Below, one piece after another: positions 31,611 to 44,420 of a stretch of 64,000 nucleotides of DNA. The stretch is taken from assembly GCA_030562195.1 (NCBI GenBank), contig CM060202.1, forward strand, positions 4,030,001 to 4,094,000. Reading direction: 5' to 3'. This DNA comes from Nipponacmea schrenckii (lineage: Eukaryota > Mollusca > Gastropoda > Lottiidae). Within the stretch, counting starts at the first letter, position 1. Each line of letters opens with the position of its first letter. A model generated the notes under the pieces. It made no database searches, was not told where the DNA came from, and saw nothing but the letters and a program-made list of their open reading frames with translations. The position numbers and the translations under genes are program-made.

Positions 31611-33625
31611 AGTCTCTTGTTTCCATCCAATATTGCTTTACTTTTTTTCATTAGTTCTTTTATGAAGCAACTTAATTCTGTTCGCTGCCTCTCAAATTTC
31701 TAATAATTGGTTTTATATGGCGGGGAATGGCCAATGAATATTGAGGTAATCCCCGCAAATGTCGGAAACGTGTCAGGAATATTGTGAGTAAATTAGCAGG
31801 CACAAAAGACATGGGAGATGGAATCAATTGACAGAGAGTTTGTCAAACAACAGAGAAATTTAAAACTAAATGAATTGATAAAGGAATCAGTCTAGATAAA
31901 CAGTCTGTATTAATATTGGGATATAAGAGGATTGGGTAGGGATATGGCGTCTATTAGAATGCAATGTGGAGTGATTTAACGGTGCTTTACATTTAAGAGA
32001 ATGCCCACAAACTTTTTCATGTAATCATTCAGATAAAATTTCAGATCTTAATTTTTGGATTTGTATGTTTTCTGCAAGTCACTTCAGTTCTTTGAAACAC
32101 AAATAATCTGACATGAAATCTCGTAACGAAGTAGTCCCCCATAACTGTACAAATTGTCATTATCAAATATATGAATATTACAAAATAAGTCTAAATCATA
32201 ACGTAAATCCTGCTATGGAACAGAGCATTTCATTAGTAAAAATCAAATGAATTAAAGATATTACATGTTAGACTTATTTCAGTTTAACATGCTCATACAC
32301 AATGGCGTTGTCACTAAAATGATCATACGAAACATCTTTATGACGCAATGTCTCTTTCACAGCATTTTTACTATTAACAGAAGGTGGTGATTTCAGTTAC
32401 AGACCTAGAAGACATGTTCTATTTTATTCAAAAATAAAAATGTAAAGATACTTCCTCTAACAAAACACGACAAGAAATCAAGATAAGTGGTCTGTTGCGG
32501 CCACAATTGTCCGACTTCAGCTAATTATCTCTAATTTTCTTTCATTTGATACTATTAATTCTAGAGGTAAGTCTGTTCTAAAACAAATAACAGGAAAGCT
32601 GATCGCATTAGATTACATTGCCAACTTTTAACTCTACTCATAGGTTGATCTGTAACAAATAGATATCTAAGAGTTGGTTTGGAATAAAGAATCTCAAAGA
32701 TATTTTGTTAAGACGGAAGGTCATCTTTGCTTTAATTTTTTTCCGACATACTTTTAATTACACTTTCTCCACAAAATATCCTTTGGTGTGTACATTTGTT
32801 TCTTGCAGCGGTAGCCACTACGTCAATTTGGGATTTAAGCCCTTTGGACACCCAAATGACCCAGACAAACTGTAAAAATAGATTCATTGCCAGTTAACAT
32901 TAGATTAATTTGAAAGTAATGCGACGGCTACGAAACCTTTCAAAAATACTCGTATGTAAACTCGTTCAATTAACCTGGGAAAAGACTAACTGGAACGGTC
33001 GACCGTGCTTATCGGGTTTTTATTGGGTTTTTTTTTTGGGGGGGGGGGGGGGTTATTACCTGAAAACCATTTCACATTCAATAAAATTAAAATGTATACT
33101 GTTTATATATGGAATAATGAAATTATCGTTTGAACTCACACAATGGGTTTCATTCAAAGAAACTTAACAAATTTTTTATCAGCATTTTTCCTTTTTACGA
33201 AAAAGAACACCAAGCTCATATCAAATAATCAAAGAAATTATGACAGCGAAGTTAAATTTGATGGCTTTAGATTAAAAAAAAGTAAAGAATCAAAAGACTG
33301 ATATGTGTATGACATAAAAGAAACCAAAATCTTAGCAAAACTCAAGTTTGATCGATTGGCTTGAAATATTCAACAGAAAAACAAAGAATCGAGTCAAGTT
33401 GTTGGAAATGGAATTTGTGAAATTGACATTTTATAACAAATCTTGTTATAGAAATAGAAGCGTGTAGTTTTACAATATGAAGTCAAATGAACAAAGCTCG
33501 AGTGACTTTTATTTTTTTAGGTTTTATCAACTCCTTCAATCAGTAAAGTCTACTCATTTGTACTTTATCACATTTTCCTTTATTGGGAACACTTTCACAA
33601 ATAATAAAGGAAGTTATCATACAAT
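31611..33625. other. Gene-free stretch with a T/G homopolymer run
   Basis: A T9-G15-type run lies at about 33029-33052. TTTCTTGCAG at 32799-32808 followed by a short open stretch resembles an acceptor, but no partner exon was found. Nothing else was recognised. Confidence 0.4.
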
Positions 33626-33629
33626 TTGT

Positions 33630-33835
33630 ATCATGGTGATGCATATTTTGTGATGGTGTAGGCTTTAGGATGGTGATGGTGAAGGTATTGCGTATCATGA
33701 TGATTTACCGTAGTAATCCACGGTAGGGCTATATTGTGGTGATGCAGACTATTTACATGATGGTGCAACCTTTATCATAGCGACGCCGGCTTTATTTCGG
33801 CGGGGCAGGATTTATAATGGTGATGTAGGTATTGT
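33630..33835 (+). repeat. Degenerate ~20-bp minisatellite (ATGGTGATGCAGGCTTTAT-like)
   Basis: Repeats of ATGGTGATG followed by GCATATTTTG, GTAGGCTTTAGG, GCAGACTATTTAC, GCAACCTTTATC, CCGGCTTTATTT and GTAGGTATTG appear in register at about 20-bp steps. Confidence 0.6.
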
Positions 33836-34507
33836 CCCGTTAATTGGGAATATTTTCCTCATATTACGTATTATTTGTACATGTACATGATCACGAATAA
33901 CGAGGGATACTTTGCAATATTTGCATTATCACCAAAATTGAGGAATATCATCATAGTATACATATGTTATATCAATCTGCTCTATTACAAATTTTAAACG
34001 ATTTAATTTGCATTATGTATTTTCAAAAGGTGTTTTCCTGTAGGTCAAGAATTCAGATCATGAATAACAAGAAACAAATTCTGATATGTCAGTGTATGAC
34101 AAATTCGCAAACAAATGCTGTATTTATATTTAGAAGGCGTTTTTTATTAGTCCCCACAAATTAAATTCGGCACAGTTGGAGAAAATGATTTAACAAAAGG
34201 CAAAACGAAATACTCAAGTAGTCTTGATTTCTTCTGAATTAAGTAATAACAATCCGATTCTGAAAGTCTCAAGTACATGAAAAGTACATGAAAAGCTAGA
34301 AGTTGAAATAGATCACAAGGGATTGACTAGTCAAAAGAAAACAGATCAGTATCATCGTGTTTAACATAAAAATACTATTTCAAGCACGCCATGGCTTCGA
34401 TTGACAAGTCAACTACCTTCCAATTACTAGTAAACTGGTATTATTTTTAAACCTGTCGATTCTTTACGCTTCCAATGCACGAATAAAATGAATAAATCTG
34501 AGCCAAT
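33836..34507. other. Gene-free stretch
   Basis: AT-rich; no recognised gene, repeat or RNA. It would include the 3' UTR of the candidate exon at 34508-34686 if that exon is real. Confidence 0.4.
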
Positions 34508-34686
34508 TTATCCGGTAGACGCCATATCGGAATCACAATACTTCTCTATATTGCTCCTGTCACAACTTGAAAAATTATCTCCTAATTCTGACGTTTTTAT
34601 TCCTCTAACGTGCCGTGTGCAATTGACGTCTGTTAGATTTTCGATTAGATTTTTCCCGCGTTTATCGATTTCTAGTTTGCGGCCTG
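34508..34686 (-). CDS. Candidate terminal coding exon of an unknown gene
   Basis: On the minus strand a pyrimidine-rich acceptor (TTTCTAATTGTTTCAG) precedes an open stretch ending in TAA at 34510-34508. It reads GRKLEIDKRGKNLIENLTD, then VNCTRHVRGIKTSELGD, NFSSC and KYCDSDMASTG. The composition is charged and coding-like, with three cysteines and two N-glycosylation-type sites. No family is recognised and no upstream exon was found. An opposite-strand frame over the same DNA (34488-34754) is less protein-like. Confidence 0.3.
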
Positions 34687-35959
34687 CTGAAACAATTAGA
34701 AACGTAAGAACATCATTAGCATACAAAATGGTAACGAAATTGGCTCAACAGTGAAGGCTAAGTACCTACAGTTAACGACAACTGTTTGATAAAATCAAGA
34801 CAGCTTCACTGGCGTAACCAAGACGAACAGTTAAGTCGTAGAATAATTATTCAGACCTTTCTGACATCAGTTGATTACATCCATACATACGCTATAAATG
34901 ACCGTGTATTTATATTAAAATGAGCAGTCTGTAGATAAAAGGCAAGTCGTATCAGCTAAACCTTTTGATTGAAAGGAAAATTAATATGGATATGGCGATC
35001 TAAAGATGAAAAGCATTGTAATTTAGGGCCGAATAGATATCTCTCCTACGTATTCCGAACTATTAATTCTATCTTTAGTTGTCTAATGACGCGACGTAAG
35101 TGAAAGAAATTCCCAGGCTAATACGAAATTAATTACGGCTAGATTATTAATAAATCTGATCTGAAAGATGCAGATAGAATCTTTACAACTTTATACAACC
35201 AAATTACTTTCAAGTCAGGAAATACTTAGACTCCCGTTGTTTATCTACAGACCTAAAGTCGCTATTCATATTAAGCCCATTTCACATCGCCGCCGATCTT
35301 TCAAACAAAATTTCAAATCACACTGTGTGTGCCAATTTCGTGTAATTAAAAAACACCCAAAAGTAATCGCAAATGATTACCAAGAAATATGTAGTTTGTT
35401 CTCCTTATATTTCAATGATGAAGAAGAGCAATGCGTCAGTTTGAATGTAACAGCTGCTTTATCAACTCCATCCAGTTCATACGCAGTGCAGAAGTTGATT
35501 GCGATTTCAAAACCCTATACATTTAAACAAGACTATGGATTCCCTTGCAACGTTGATATACAGAGTTCCATCCCTTCGTTCCGATAGATCACTAAAGCTA
35601 AGCCCCATGTATTTCTGGCTGTGTGTTTATTTATTTAAGACCTCTGACATATTTTGGCAGTGCTAATTTCCCTAATTCTTTAGTTCACGGAGTTGCCTTT
35701 TAACCCAAACAGATGAAGAACAGTACTACATCAATTTAGTTTAACTTGAATATCTGAATTCCTTTTCTGCTTGCTATTCTATATTTGCTTTCCCTGTACG
35801 TCATCAACAGAACAGTGATAAATTGGCAACATTCACAGCACTCAAACAACTTCCAATTCATTTTAAAATGTTCCTCGAGGGAAGCCATAAAGTTGTCCTC
35901 AATCCGTCATTATACAGCCTCACTCTCGCTAATTGCCTACCGTTAATACACATGTAATA
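34687..35959. other. Gene-free stretch with one longer frame
   Basis: The 139-codon plus-strand frame at 35168-35587 contains a passage of plausible composition (CSLFSLYFNDEEEQCVSLNV) but has no known domain, no signal peptide and no clear splice context. I treat it as unproven. Confidence 0.35.
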
Positions 35960-36540
35960 CAATATAAACAGTCTTGGTTATTTCTTTCTGGAGTGAAACT
36001 CGTAGCAATTGAGACTATGGGTTGACATCTTGCTTCGCTCTACAAGGTGATCATAAAAGCAGTCTTGGGTATTCCGTTTTTGATGTAAACCTTGGGCAAT
36101 TGAAACAATGGGAAAACATCTTACTTTGTTTCGTCGGGTAAATGCATTAGATTTCGGGGAAGGGAGGGATTGAATCTCTAAGAAGAAATGGAGCAAATGA
36201 GATTATGAGTTGACACCTTGCTTGCATTTTTGGGGACATAGTGTCTCCAAACCATACCTTCATTCGTCATACTTCCTCGAGTAATTGTACATAGTGCCCA
36301 ATCAGGTGAGCCCTAGAATCTTTAAACCAAATCTAGGCCAATCATATCAAAATTACTGCTTATTGAAGTTCTCGTCTTATAACTGAAGTTTAGTGGGTAG
36401 TAAGCTTAGTTTAATAAGGGTTTATAATGTCAAACCAATATATGGGATATCGTTTTGTGCAGTTCTTTCTGGAACCAAACTTAAGAAATTTGATACGATG
36501 GTAGAACATCTTGCCTTTCTTTGCCGACTGATAATATAGA
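35960..36540 (+). repeat. Degenerate tandem repeat of ~85 bp units
   Basis: Units with GCAATTGAGACTATGGGTTG, ACATCTTGCTT and CTCTAC recur as GCAATTGAAACAATGGGAAA, ACATCTTACTT and TTTCGTC, again near 36195-36225 (GAGATTATGAGTTGACACC), and near 36480-36530 (GATACGATGGTAGAACATCT). A weaker copy lies at about 40025-40115, and both loci carry GAGCCCTAGAATCTTT near 36310 and 39890. Confidence 0.5.
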
Positions 36541-36893
36541 AGCAATATGGTGCATTTCTTTTTAGATCCGATGAATGCGACGAGGTCTCGTTTCGCTATC
36601 ATTTGTTTAATTTAAAACTCAAGCTAGTCAATCAAATTCTTGTAATGAAATCCCAGATAGTATGAATCGATATTAAAAAGCGATTGTGCATCTGTTGTTA
36701 CCAAACACATTACTTTCACAAGTGGAATCATCATAATAAAGAACTTTGATATTGTCGGTGTACATTAACCAATGATCTTTCTTAGATTTATTAGCTCCCT
36801 ACACATGCTGAAGATATATTTACAAAATATTAACATGTCTTTTTCATTCATTTGGGAACATTTTCTTTCGATAAAGAAATCCGTCCTTTCTTT

Positions 36894-37110
36894 TCGATCT
36901 ACTACCTGAAGAAGAACTGGCAAATATGGAACAGAACCATTAGGCACATGAATGTACCAATTCCCCTTGCACGTGATAAAATACAACTCCAACCACAATA
37001 ATACTATGTAGATGGTTAGAAACAATTTCTAGGCTGGTTAATTTTACATTCACAGCCCAATAATGATAATATCATCGACCAGAAACATCTCAAAGTCACA
37101 GCCCTGTAAA
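36894..37110. repeat. Diverged copy of the repeat at 31361-31610
   Basis: This is colinear with the 31.4 kb locus over about 220 bp with several indels. It keeps the GATAAAATACAA and CATCGACCAGAAACATC landmarks. No repeat boundary could be fixed. Confidence 0.6.
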
Positions 37111-37872
37111 GCGCCTCCCACAATAAGCAGCCGATTTTGAGCATCGCCCAAACTGAAAGCAAGTTTAACTGTTTTAAAAATAAATACATTTCTTTTTTGA
37201 CACCACCTTATGACTGGAAGAGATTACATTGACTTGTTCATCTGAGTAGAGACTTATATTTAATTTCTTTCAACACGTTAAGATCCGATTTTTATTTTGT
37301 ATTCTTGTTCGTGTTTATTGGATGAGAGACATTTACAACAACCTGGCAAATGGTGGTCAACAGGATCAGAATGAAGAGTATCCGTGACATTTTCCAACTG
37401 TTTAATGGCTGCCAGGGGAAAAATTCTCCTGTCGTAACTTTCAGGTGTTTTGCCTCTAATTAAGCTATTTTATACTTTTCAATTTCCTATAATGGGTGAT
37501 ATTAACTGCTTTTTGTTTTAGCTAAATCGACTGTAGATGGACTGATTGTGTGTTAATGGGACAAGAGTTGTGATTTTATCAGTAGGTTTACAGTAGAAAA
37601 CAATCGTTAACAACTGCTATTAGATCTCGCCTGACGCATGTTGTACTTGTGGACCAGATGGCTCATCATATTAAAACGTAACTTTAAGGTTCAGCAGACA
37701 TAAACCTAACTAAAACTTTTGGTTTATAATAATTATTACTAAATAATAACTCACAGTTTAATTTGGTGAATATCAATTTAATGCTATTATTAGGGATTTC
37801 TAGTTTGTATATATTTATATACCAATTATTATATTTCCATTTAGTTTTCACTAACCCAACAAGCATTAGTCA
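37111..37872. other. Gene-free stretch
   Basis: No gene or repeat was recognised. Confidence 0.4.
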
Positions 37873-38027
37873 GGTATACGGCCAAGCAAAAGAAGCTTTG
37901 TTTTAAATATGCGGCCAAGCAAAAAGAAGCTTTATTTTAAATATGCGGCCAAGTAAAAAAGCTTTTTTTATGTGCGGCCAAGCAAAAATAGCTTCATTCA
38001 AAATATGTAGCCAAGCAAAATCAGCAA
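37873..38027 (+). repeat. ~33-bp minisatellite, five units
   Basis: GCGGCCAAGCAAAA-like cores, each followed by AGAAGCTTTATTTTAAATAT-like DNA, recur with the GCCAAG core at 37881, 37914, 37948, 37977 and 38010. Confidence 0.9.
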
Positions 38028-41000
38028 ACTGTCATCAGTTGAACGGACCATAATATTTACTGAGTTTCCCTTTCAGTTGTAGACACAGACAGCGTAAATG
38101 TTCGTCTATTTCAAAAGCTCATTATCTAACCTCTGGTGCATAAACTCAAAATCATTTTATCGACCTCGTAACCTATTCAATTCGATTTAATTATTTTTTC
38201 AACCCAGAAGGGAGAAAAATCTCAATTTTTAATCTATCGTGATTGAAGTTACTGATATGGAATTGAGTTTCCAATAAATTTATACTTTTCAGCTTATCAA
38301 ATTATATTTTCTTGCCTAATATGAAATGATCGAGATTAGAAAAGGCATTTCATGCCACTGATAGGAACCAGTCGTGGTAATCGATGTGAACAGAGAAAAT
38401 TGACGTAGCTCATTGGAGACTTCATAAGCAATCGAAATACGTCGTTACTTTTTGTTAAAACTTTATTTCGATTTAAATAAGAACTCCACGGAGGGATTTC
38501 TGCATTCGATTACTCCTCAATGGACTCAAAGCACCAGGTACTCTGTGGGATAAAAACTTTCCGAAATCGGAATTGAAGTTAATTAAGAAGATAAGTCGCT
38601 GAGGCACCATATTAATAAATGATCAGCATTAATGCCCACGAAGTATATTGGGGAAACTGAAAACCAATCCTATCTGATATCAGAGAATAAGTTTTTACAC
38701 TTTTTAACATTTGTTTAAATGAATATTATTATTTTTATATGATTTTGTGGAGATCTATGGTCTGATGAATGAATTATTGAGGAATGTGGGAGTATCAAAA
38801 GATCTCGAAACTTCCGTCAGACGTCTTTCTATAAACCTAGGAAATTGAATAATTAAAATTGAGTGATTCCAAAAATGGAAATAAAAATGTGCATGATTGT
38901 ATTCATTGTGTTTTGTGCTATTTTCAGTTAATTACTTTCTGTAAGGTGTAATAGCTTCATTAATCTATATATCATTCTATTCAAATGGGATCTTTGGCAT
39001 TTATTCAAATTTTATGTAGTTTTCAAAGTGGGTTGGCCGAAGGTGATAGTGATACTGCGTCTAAGAATGGACATAATATAATCAATATGTGTAATATTCA
39101 TCAGTGAACTTACCTGGTGTCATAAAGTAACAATCCCTGTAAACTCTGTGAAAATCACAAAATTAGGCTATTTTTTTTTTTTTTAAAACGCTTATTCAAT
39201 TTATTAAGAGTTTTTCAATTGTCAATGATATATTTATAGATAATGAGGCCTACTAAGTTTCTTTTTTTATTTATCGGATTATTGAATGTTTCTGATTTGT
39301 TATTTATGACAGAAGGTTTATCTACTGATGAATAATTACTATTATTTTTTTTTTTCAATTTAAAGTTTTAAGTTTATTCTAAGACGAAGTATTCCTTTTC
39401 GAAACCAGTGGTAAAATCTTTCATAATGTTATCACGCATCAAGTACTACATAGGCTCAACAAATGATAAAGAAAGAAAGAAACTAGCATAACAACTAAGA
39501 ATAACAACTTAGGTTCACAAGTCCGCCGTGACAGGGATCCTTTCTACCAGCTGATCCTTGACCAAACCTCTTGGCATTGATCTTTCCCGGATTATCCGTA
39601 CCCATTTACAGCTTAGTGGACTGGAATTGTGAGTGAAGATGACTTATTCAAGATCATCGGACTATCACACTGCTGTCGAAATTATGAACAGAATTTTACT
39701 TCGGTCCAGAGTACTGGTTTATGGTGTGATACGACGTTACGTTAGTTAGGGTTTTCTAATATTTCTGCCCTAGGCACAATATGGTTCATTGTGTTTGAAA
39801 CATCCTCTTTTGTCATATTTCCCGGAGGACGTAGTAAACCAAGTGAAAGATATGACGTATTCATAGCTAAATATTGTCTAATAAAAATGAGCCCTAGAAT
39901 CTTTCTAGGATACATCAGCCAATCAAATCAATTACTCGTATTTTGACGTATGTTTCTCATTTCCACATCTTAGATTAACGTCCACCCCTTATTTGTGATA
40001 CAATCATGTGGTATTAGGACTTGAACTTTCTTCAAAACGTCCCTTATGAACCCAATTTAAGAAATTGTGGACAAATAAATTACATGTCACCTTTTTTTTA
40101 CAATCTCTTCTGACATCTTGATTGCTGTAGTTTCCTATACCGACCTTTATCAAACGAGTGTTTTCAATCTACAATGGATGTTATCGCATTAAAATATGGC
40201 ACTTTTTCTGCTATAAAACAATTAGCGATTGGATCAATTTCCTTTGTAACCGGTTGTCAACGCTTCACGTGGCAATAATAATAGTACTCAATAATATGCC
40301 ATTAAATTGGAAATAGCACAAATAAAACTAGCCTGAAAACTAAGTAGCATTCTTTTAGCGTAAACCAACCATCTTTTTCAGGTTTCAGGGCATCATGAGC
40401 TATGGACGCTCTTGTAATCGCGTACTTCAATGCCACTAAGGTATTCGCAAATGTAACATCATTTATGTACATGTATTTGTATTTTCATAGCTGACATTGA
40501 TATCATTGTGCTAATGGTAAGAGAATTTGTTATAAAGTAACTGACATATATTTACATGTAGACAAAAACAAGTATTACAAGACTGAGAAGGGTCCGTTTG
40601 ACATCGACTACTGCACTGTGTTTTAATAGTTCATATGGACGTATATCTTTGCACACTGTATAATGGTGTACTTCTTTTACAAACCAGTTATGCGGATTAA
40701 AACTTACTTTCAGTCCATTTCATATACTGCTTTGGCGTATGTATCCGAACATCTCGGCTTAATTAAAGCATCAGAATAAAAATTGATTTAATGGTAAAGC
40801 AATTATAGTAATGAAATAAATAGAAAAACTCCAATCTAGGGGTTTATTACCAATAAAACAATTCAAGTGGAGAATATAAATCATAATTCACCTGTCATGG
40901 TTATGAATAATTGACAAAATTCCCGACTGAGTTCATCACCAGAGGCACAGAGACAATAGAAAATATATAAAACATATAATTATACTGCTTTGATCATGCA

Positions 41001-41840
41001 ACTTGTTGCAAAATTGTTATAGAATGCAGGTCCGCTTCAATTTTGACTTCATATTAATATTTTGTTTGTTATCCCTTTGCTTAAATATAGTTATATTATA
41101 GTCAAAACAAAATCATTGAAACTTTAAAGATGAGGTTTTATATCTTTTCATGTTAATATTTAACCATTATCTTCTATTGCGATATATCTGGTATTTCAAC
41201 AAAACCTCTGTACCGCGAAAGGTAATGTGTGTGATTTGCTCGTATAATAGGTATAAATAGTGTCTTAGACCTGTATCGCGATATATTTTGTGTTCGCGAT
41301 ATGTAGTTTATTAGCCCTGGTATCTCGATAATTATGTTTTTTAATAAGACGTGCTTGGCAATACTATTGTTTTAATTTTAATTAGAACTTTTACCTGGAA
41401 TTTTATTATCAATTTCCATGACGTATTATGCATTTGAAAATTACAGTATCAATATACTATATAACAATTCTACCGGTACTGGAATTGTTTGGTTTTGATT
41501 GAAACGAAGTTGAAGATATTTTCTGGTAATCTGTACATGAAGAGAATATAGTTAAGAAATGTTTGATCTATGAAGAATTTGGTTAATATTTAATCAGTGC
41601 GTGTGTATGACATGAAATTGATAAAATAACTAGAATGGATCTATTGTTGACAGTTGTCTTGGAAACATAATATATCAACGGTACGTGATATATCTGATAA
41701 CTTCAAGTACAATTGACTGCAATCATATCATCAAACTTTGTAAAATTACTAGATGTATAGTACATCAAAGGGTGCAAGGCATCGCACCGAGAAAACTTTT
41801 GAATTAATCGTGACTATAATTCTTAAAATATTACTATAAA
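38028..41840. other. Gene-free stretch
   Basis: No gene was recognised over 3.8 kb. A 39-base open stretch after an acceptor-like TTTTTCAG at 40373-40380 ends at a possible donor at 40440, but is too short to call. Positions 39885-40115 carry the diverged repeat noted for 35960-36540. Confidence 0.4.
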
Positions 41841-42304
41841 TGGACTCAGACCGCCAATTCATTTGCCATCTGTTTCAATGTTAAATCACGAAAATTCAAC
41901 CTTCCATAACTTTTTCCAGTAATCTCGTTGAAAACTTTCCTGTTTGTCACATGAAAGCCTGGCCAATACTTGGTTTCTGTACAAAATTTCAATATAGCAT
42001 GACCATGAAAATTTTGAACTAAACAAAATGAAAGTAAACCACTACATTTTATCAACATCCGCTTGACTGTCACTGCACACAAAACCACTATTTTTAGAAA
42101 TAACCTTCCGCCAATTAAATTTCTCATTATCTCAAAAATTCTGAAAGAAAACGCAATTTCAGACATCAAATTTCAAATCTAGACCAAAAATTAGTCAAAA
42201 ATGGGCATGCGAAAACCCCCAAAGAAAGGGAGAAAGAGGATTTCTAAAAATAGAACGGACTAAATTCATACAATCATTAGCATAAAATGTTTTACTGGAG
42301 TCCA
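41841..42304 (-). mobile_element. TGGACTC-end non-autonomous element, copy 3
   Basis: It is bounded by TGGACTCAGACC at 41841 and GGAGTCCA at 42297-42304, which are inverted copies. The interior is the reverse complement of the copies at 24.1-25.4 kb. Being isolated from the 24 kb duplication, it defines the element's ends independently. Confidence 0.72.
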
Positions 42305-43500
42305 AATAAAAGAATTTTATGTATATAAACAAAACAACTCAGCCATTATTGGCATACCTTCTTACAATTTCAAATTATTTGTGATCATTGGGGATAATAA
42401 GTTAACTGAATACAAGTAATTAAGAAAGTGATGTTTGACTAAAATTCTAAGAAGTTTTCATATAATTATAGCCGAACTCGTAAAAGAGGGTCACACACCT
42501 CTATAGTTCAGACCACCATTATATATGAAAAGGCAAATAAAAAAAATAAAAAAACGTTACTTCTGAAAATAAACCTAACAAAAATAAATTCTATTTAGTA
42601 CTTTATCGCTTCTATTTAGTCGCCTCTAAATCCAAGCTCTATGTAATATTTGCCTATATAGGAATTTGAAAACAAAGATCTACATATAACATCTCTATGA
42701 TCGTTTATTTAAAATACTTTTTTTTGGATGCAACTGATTCATTCGAAATTTACGTAATGTGTTTTCCCCAAAATCCATCAAAAAGTTTTGAAGGATAATC
42801 CTTTTAGGCATCTACCAGGAGAGCCCTTAAATCACACTCGATCATCCAGAGGCTACTTCAAGCTTCTATGTGTGAGATCAGAGATTGAATCTGTCCTCCA
42901 ATCATCCAATATTAATTATCTCATTCACCAAACAAGATTAATTTGTTATTTTTATTGTAGCATTGACAATTCATAAGAATATTAACAATTACTATGATTG
43001 TGATCAAAACAAGACCGCAGGGGTCTCTATAACTTTTAACATAGAACTCGATTTATTTTCATTTGCCTCGCAACTTCAAAAACTATTTGCAAGAAGTCAG
43101 ATATCGCAACACTAATCGCAAACCACACCGACATCGCGTACCCTATAACGGCTCAGTATTTCATCGACCTCTACCACCTACCAACTAAGTCAGTTATATC
43201 CCACACCATAATCAGCCTACCCACAACAGAGTCTACCCATCCAGAAATAACCATCGACTTGCCCAAAAAACATTCTAGAACCCATCCAGAGAGAACCATC
43301 GACCTACCCACAACCATCTAGAGATAACCACGGGCCTAACCAACGACAGAAATGACCACCGACGCCAACCAGTCTCCACTCATAAGGAGGAAGAACCACT
43401 TTACAAGGTGTTCCTTCAAGTTCTCCATCATTTGGCAATCTTCAGCAGCAAGGTCACCTTCAAGCGCAAAGTCTCTAGAGTTGGATAGTTTTATTCGTCC
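42305..43500. other. Gene-free stretch
   Basis: From about 43080 the plus strand becomes rich in C and A (repeated CCATC, ACCACC, AACCATC), unlike its surroundings; this marks the approach to the retroelement remnant. No frame is intact. Confidence 0.4.
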
Positions 43501-44420
43501 AGCAATGAAAACATGAGCTGTCGATGCGAATCCCTCAATCGGACATGGCTCTCTAAGATGACGCAGGCTCTGATCGATAATTACCTAACTACTCTTGAAG
43601 AGAACTCACCTTCATCTGTACCAAGACTTTATCCTATCCTGGCACCGACCGCACCATTTCCATGCCCTGTCCTGGGTCTGTCGCACCGATGGGAAACTTC
43701 TTACTCAAGGTGTAAGCACCACATTTTACCAAACCATCAACGAAACCAAGACCAGAGTACATCTACCAACTGAAATGGAGATTGACCAAGACTTACCTTA
43801 CCAAACCCATAACGAACCAAACGTTCACCAACTCTTAGTCTATCAAACATTGGTAATGCAAAGTACACAATATTTCATCCGGCGATCACCAAACCATGGA
43901 CAAATCATCATGGAATTTACCTGCTCTTGAGAAATCTACCTTAATTATCCTCTTACCTTAACCGAATCACCAAAATCACTCCTGACATCGAAATACGCTC
44001 GTACCCTTGTGCTCAAATCTATCACACCCAGTCCACCCTTGAATCTTACGGTCATTCTACATGTAGATCTCAAAATCGCGACCAGTTAGTCGATCAAGGA
44101 ACATGTTATGTGAAAGCTCGAATGTCATATATTTATTTTCATGAAAGAAATGCCCAAAAAAAACTTCGTTTTAATGTTCACAGATCACATATTAGATTAA
44201 AGAAAGACAAGCCCGTTTCTCATCATTTCAATTTTGACGTCCATTCACTTAACGATCTCACCTGTAACCCAACAATTGAGCGCACCGAAATCGACCAGCC
44301 GGAAGATAAAACTCAATCCGTCAATCTGAGGAAGCCCATTGGATTGAGACACTAAATTTAGCAAGACTTATAGTGCAAGAAAAGCAGTCTTTGTCCTCCC
44401 GTTTAATACAACCAGTAATA
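43501..44420 (+). pseudogene. Degraded retroelement tail with GIY-YIG-like C-terminus (Penelope-like)
   Basis: The frame at 44110-44355 reads VHRSHIRLKKDKPVSHHFN and VHSLNDLTC, the pattern of the C-terminal GIY-YIG endonuclease region in Penelope-like retroelements (R…H…I…KKDKPVSHHFN..GHSL.DL). The expected next motif, a WI.TL segment, is present but one frame over: EEAHWIETLNLA at about 44329-44364. That is a frameshift just before the frame's stop. Upstream, broken frames over 43513-43930 share the odd C-rich base use but show no recognisable reverse transcriptase. The remnant is non-functional. Other GIY-YIG-bearing retroelements cannot be excluded. Confidence 0.5.

Noticed and set aside
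32799..32897. Possible terminal exon after TTTCTTGCAG on the plus strand
   Set aside because: Only about 29 codons are open, no upstream exon was found, and such acceptor-like sites are common in T-rich DNA.
35168..35587. 139-codon plus-strand frame
   Set aside because: No recognisable domain, signal peptide, promoter or splice context; kept only as a note in the gene-free stretch.
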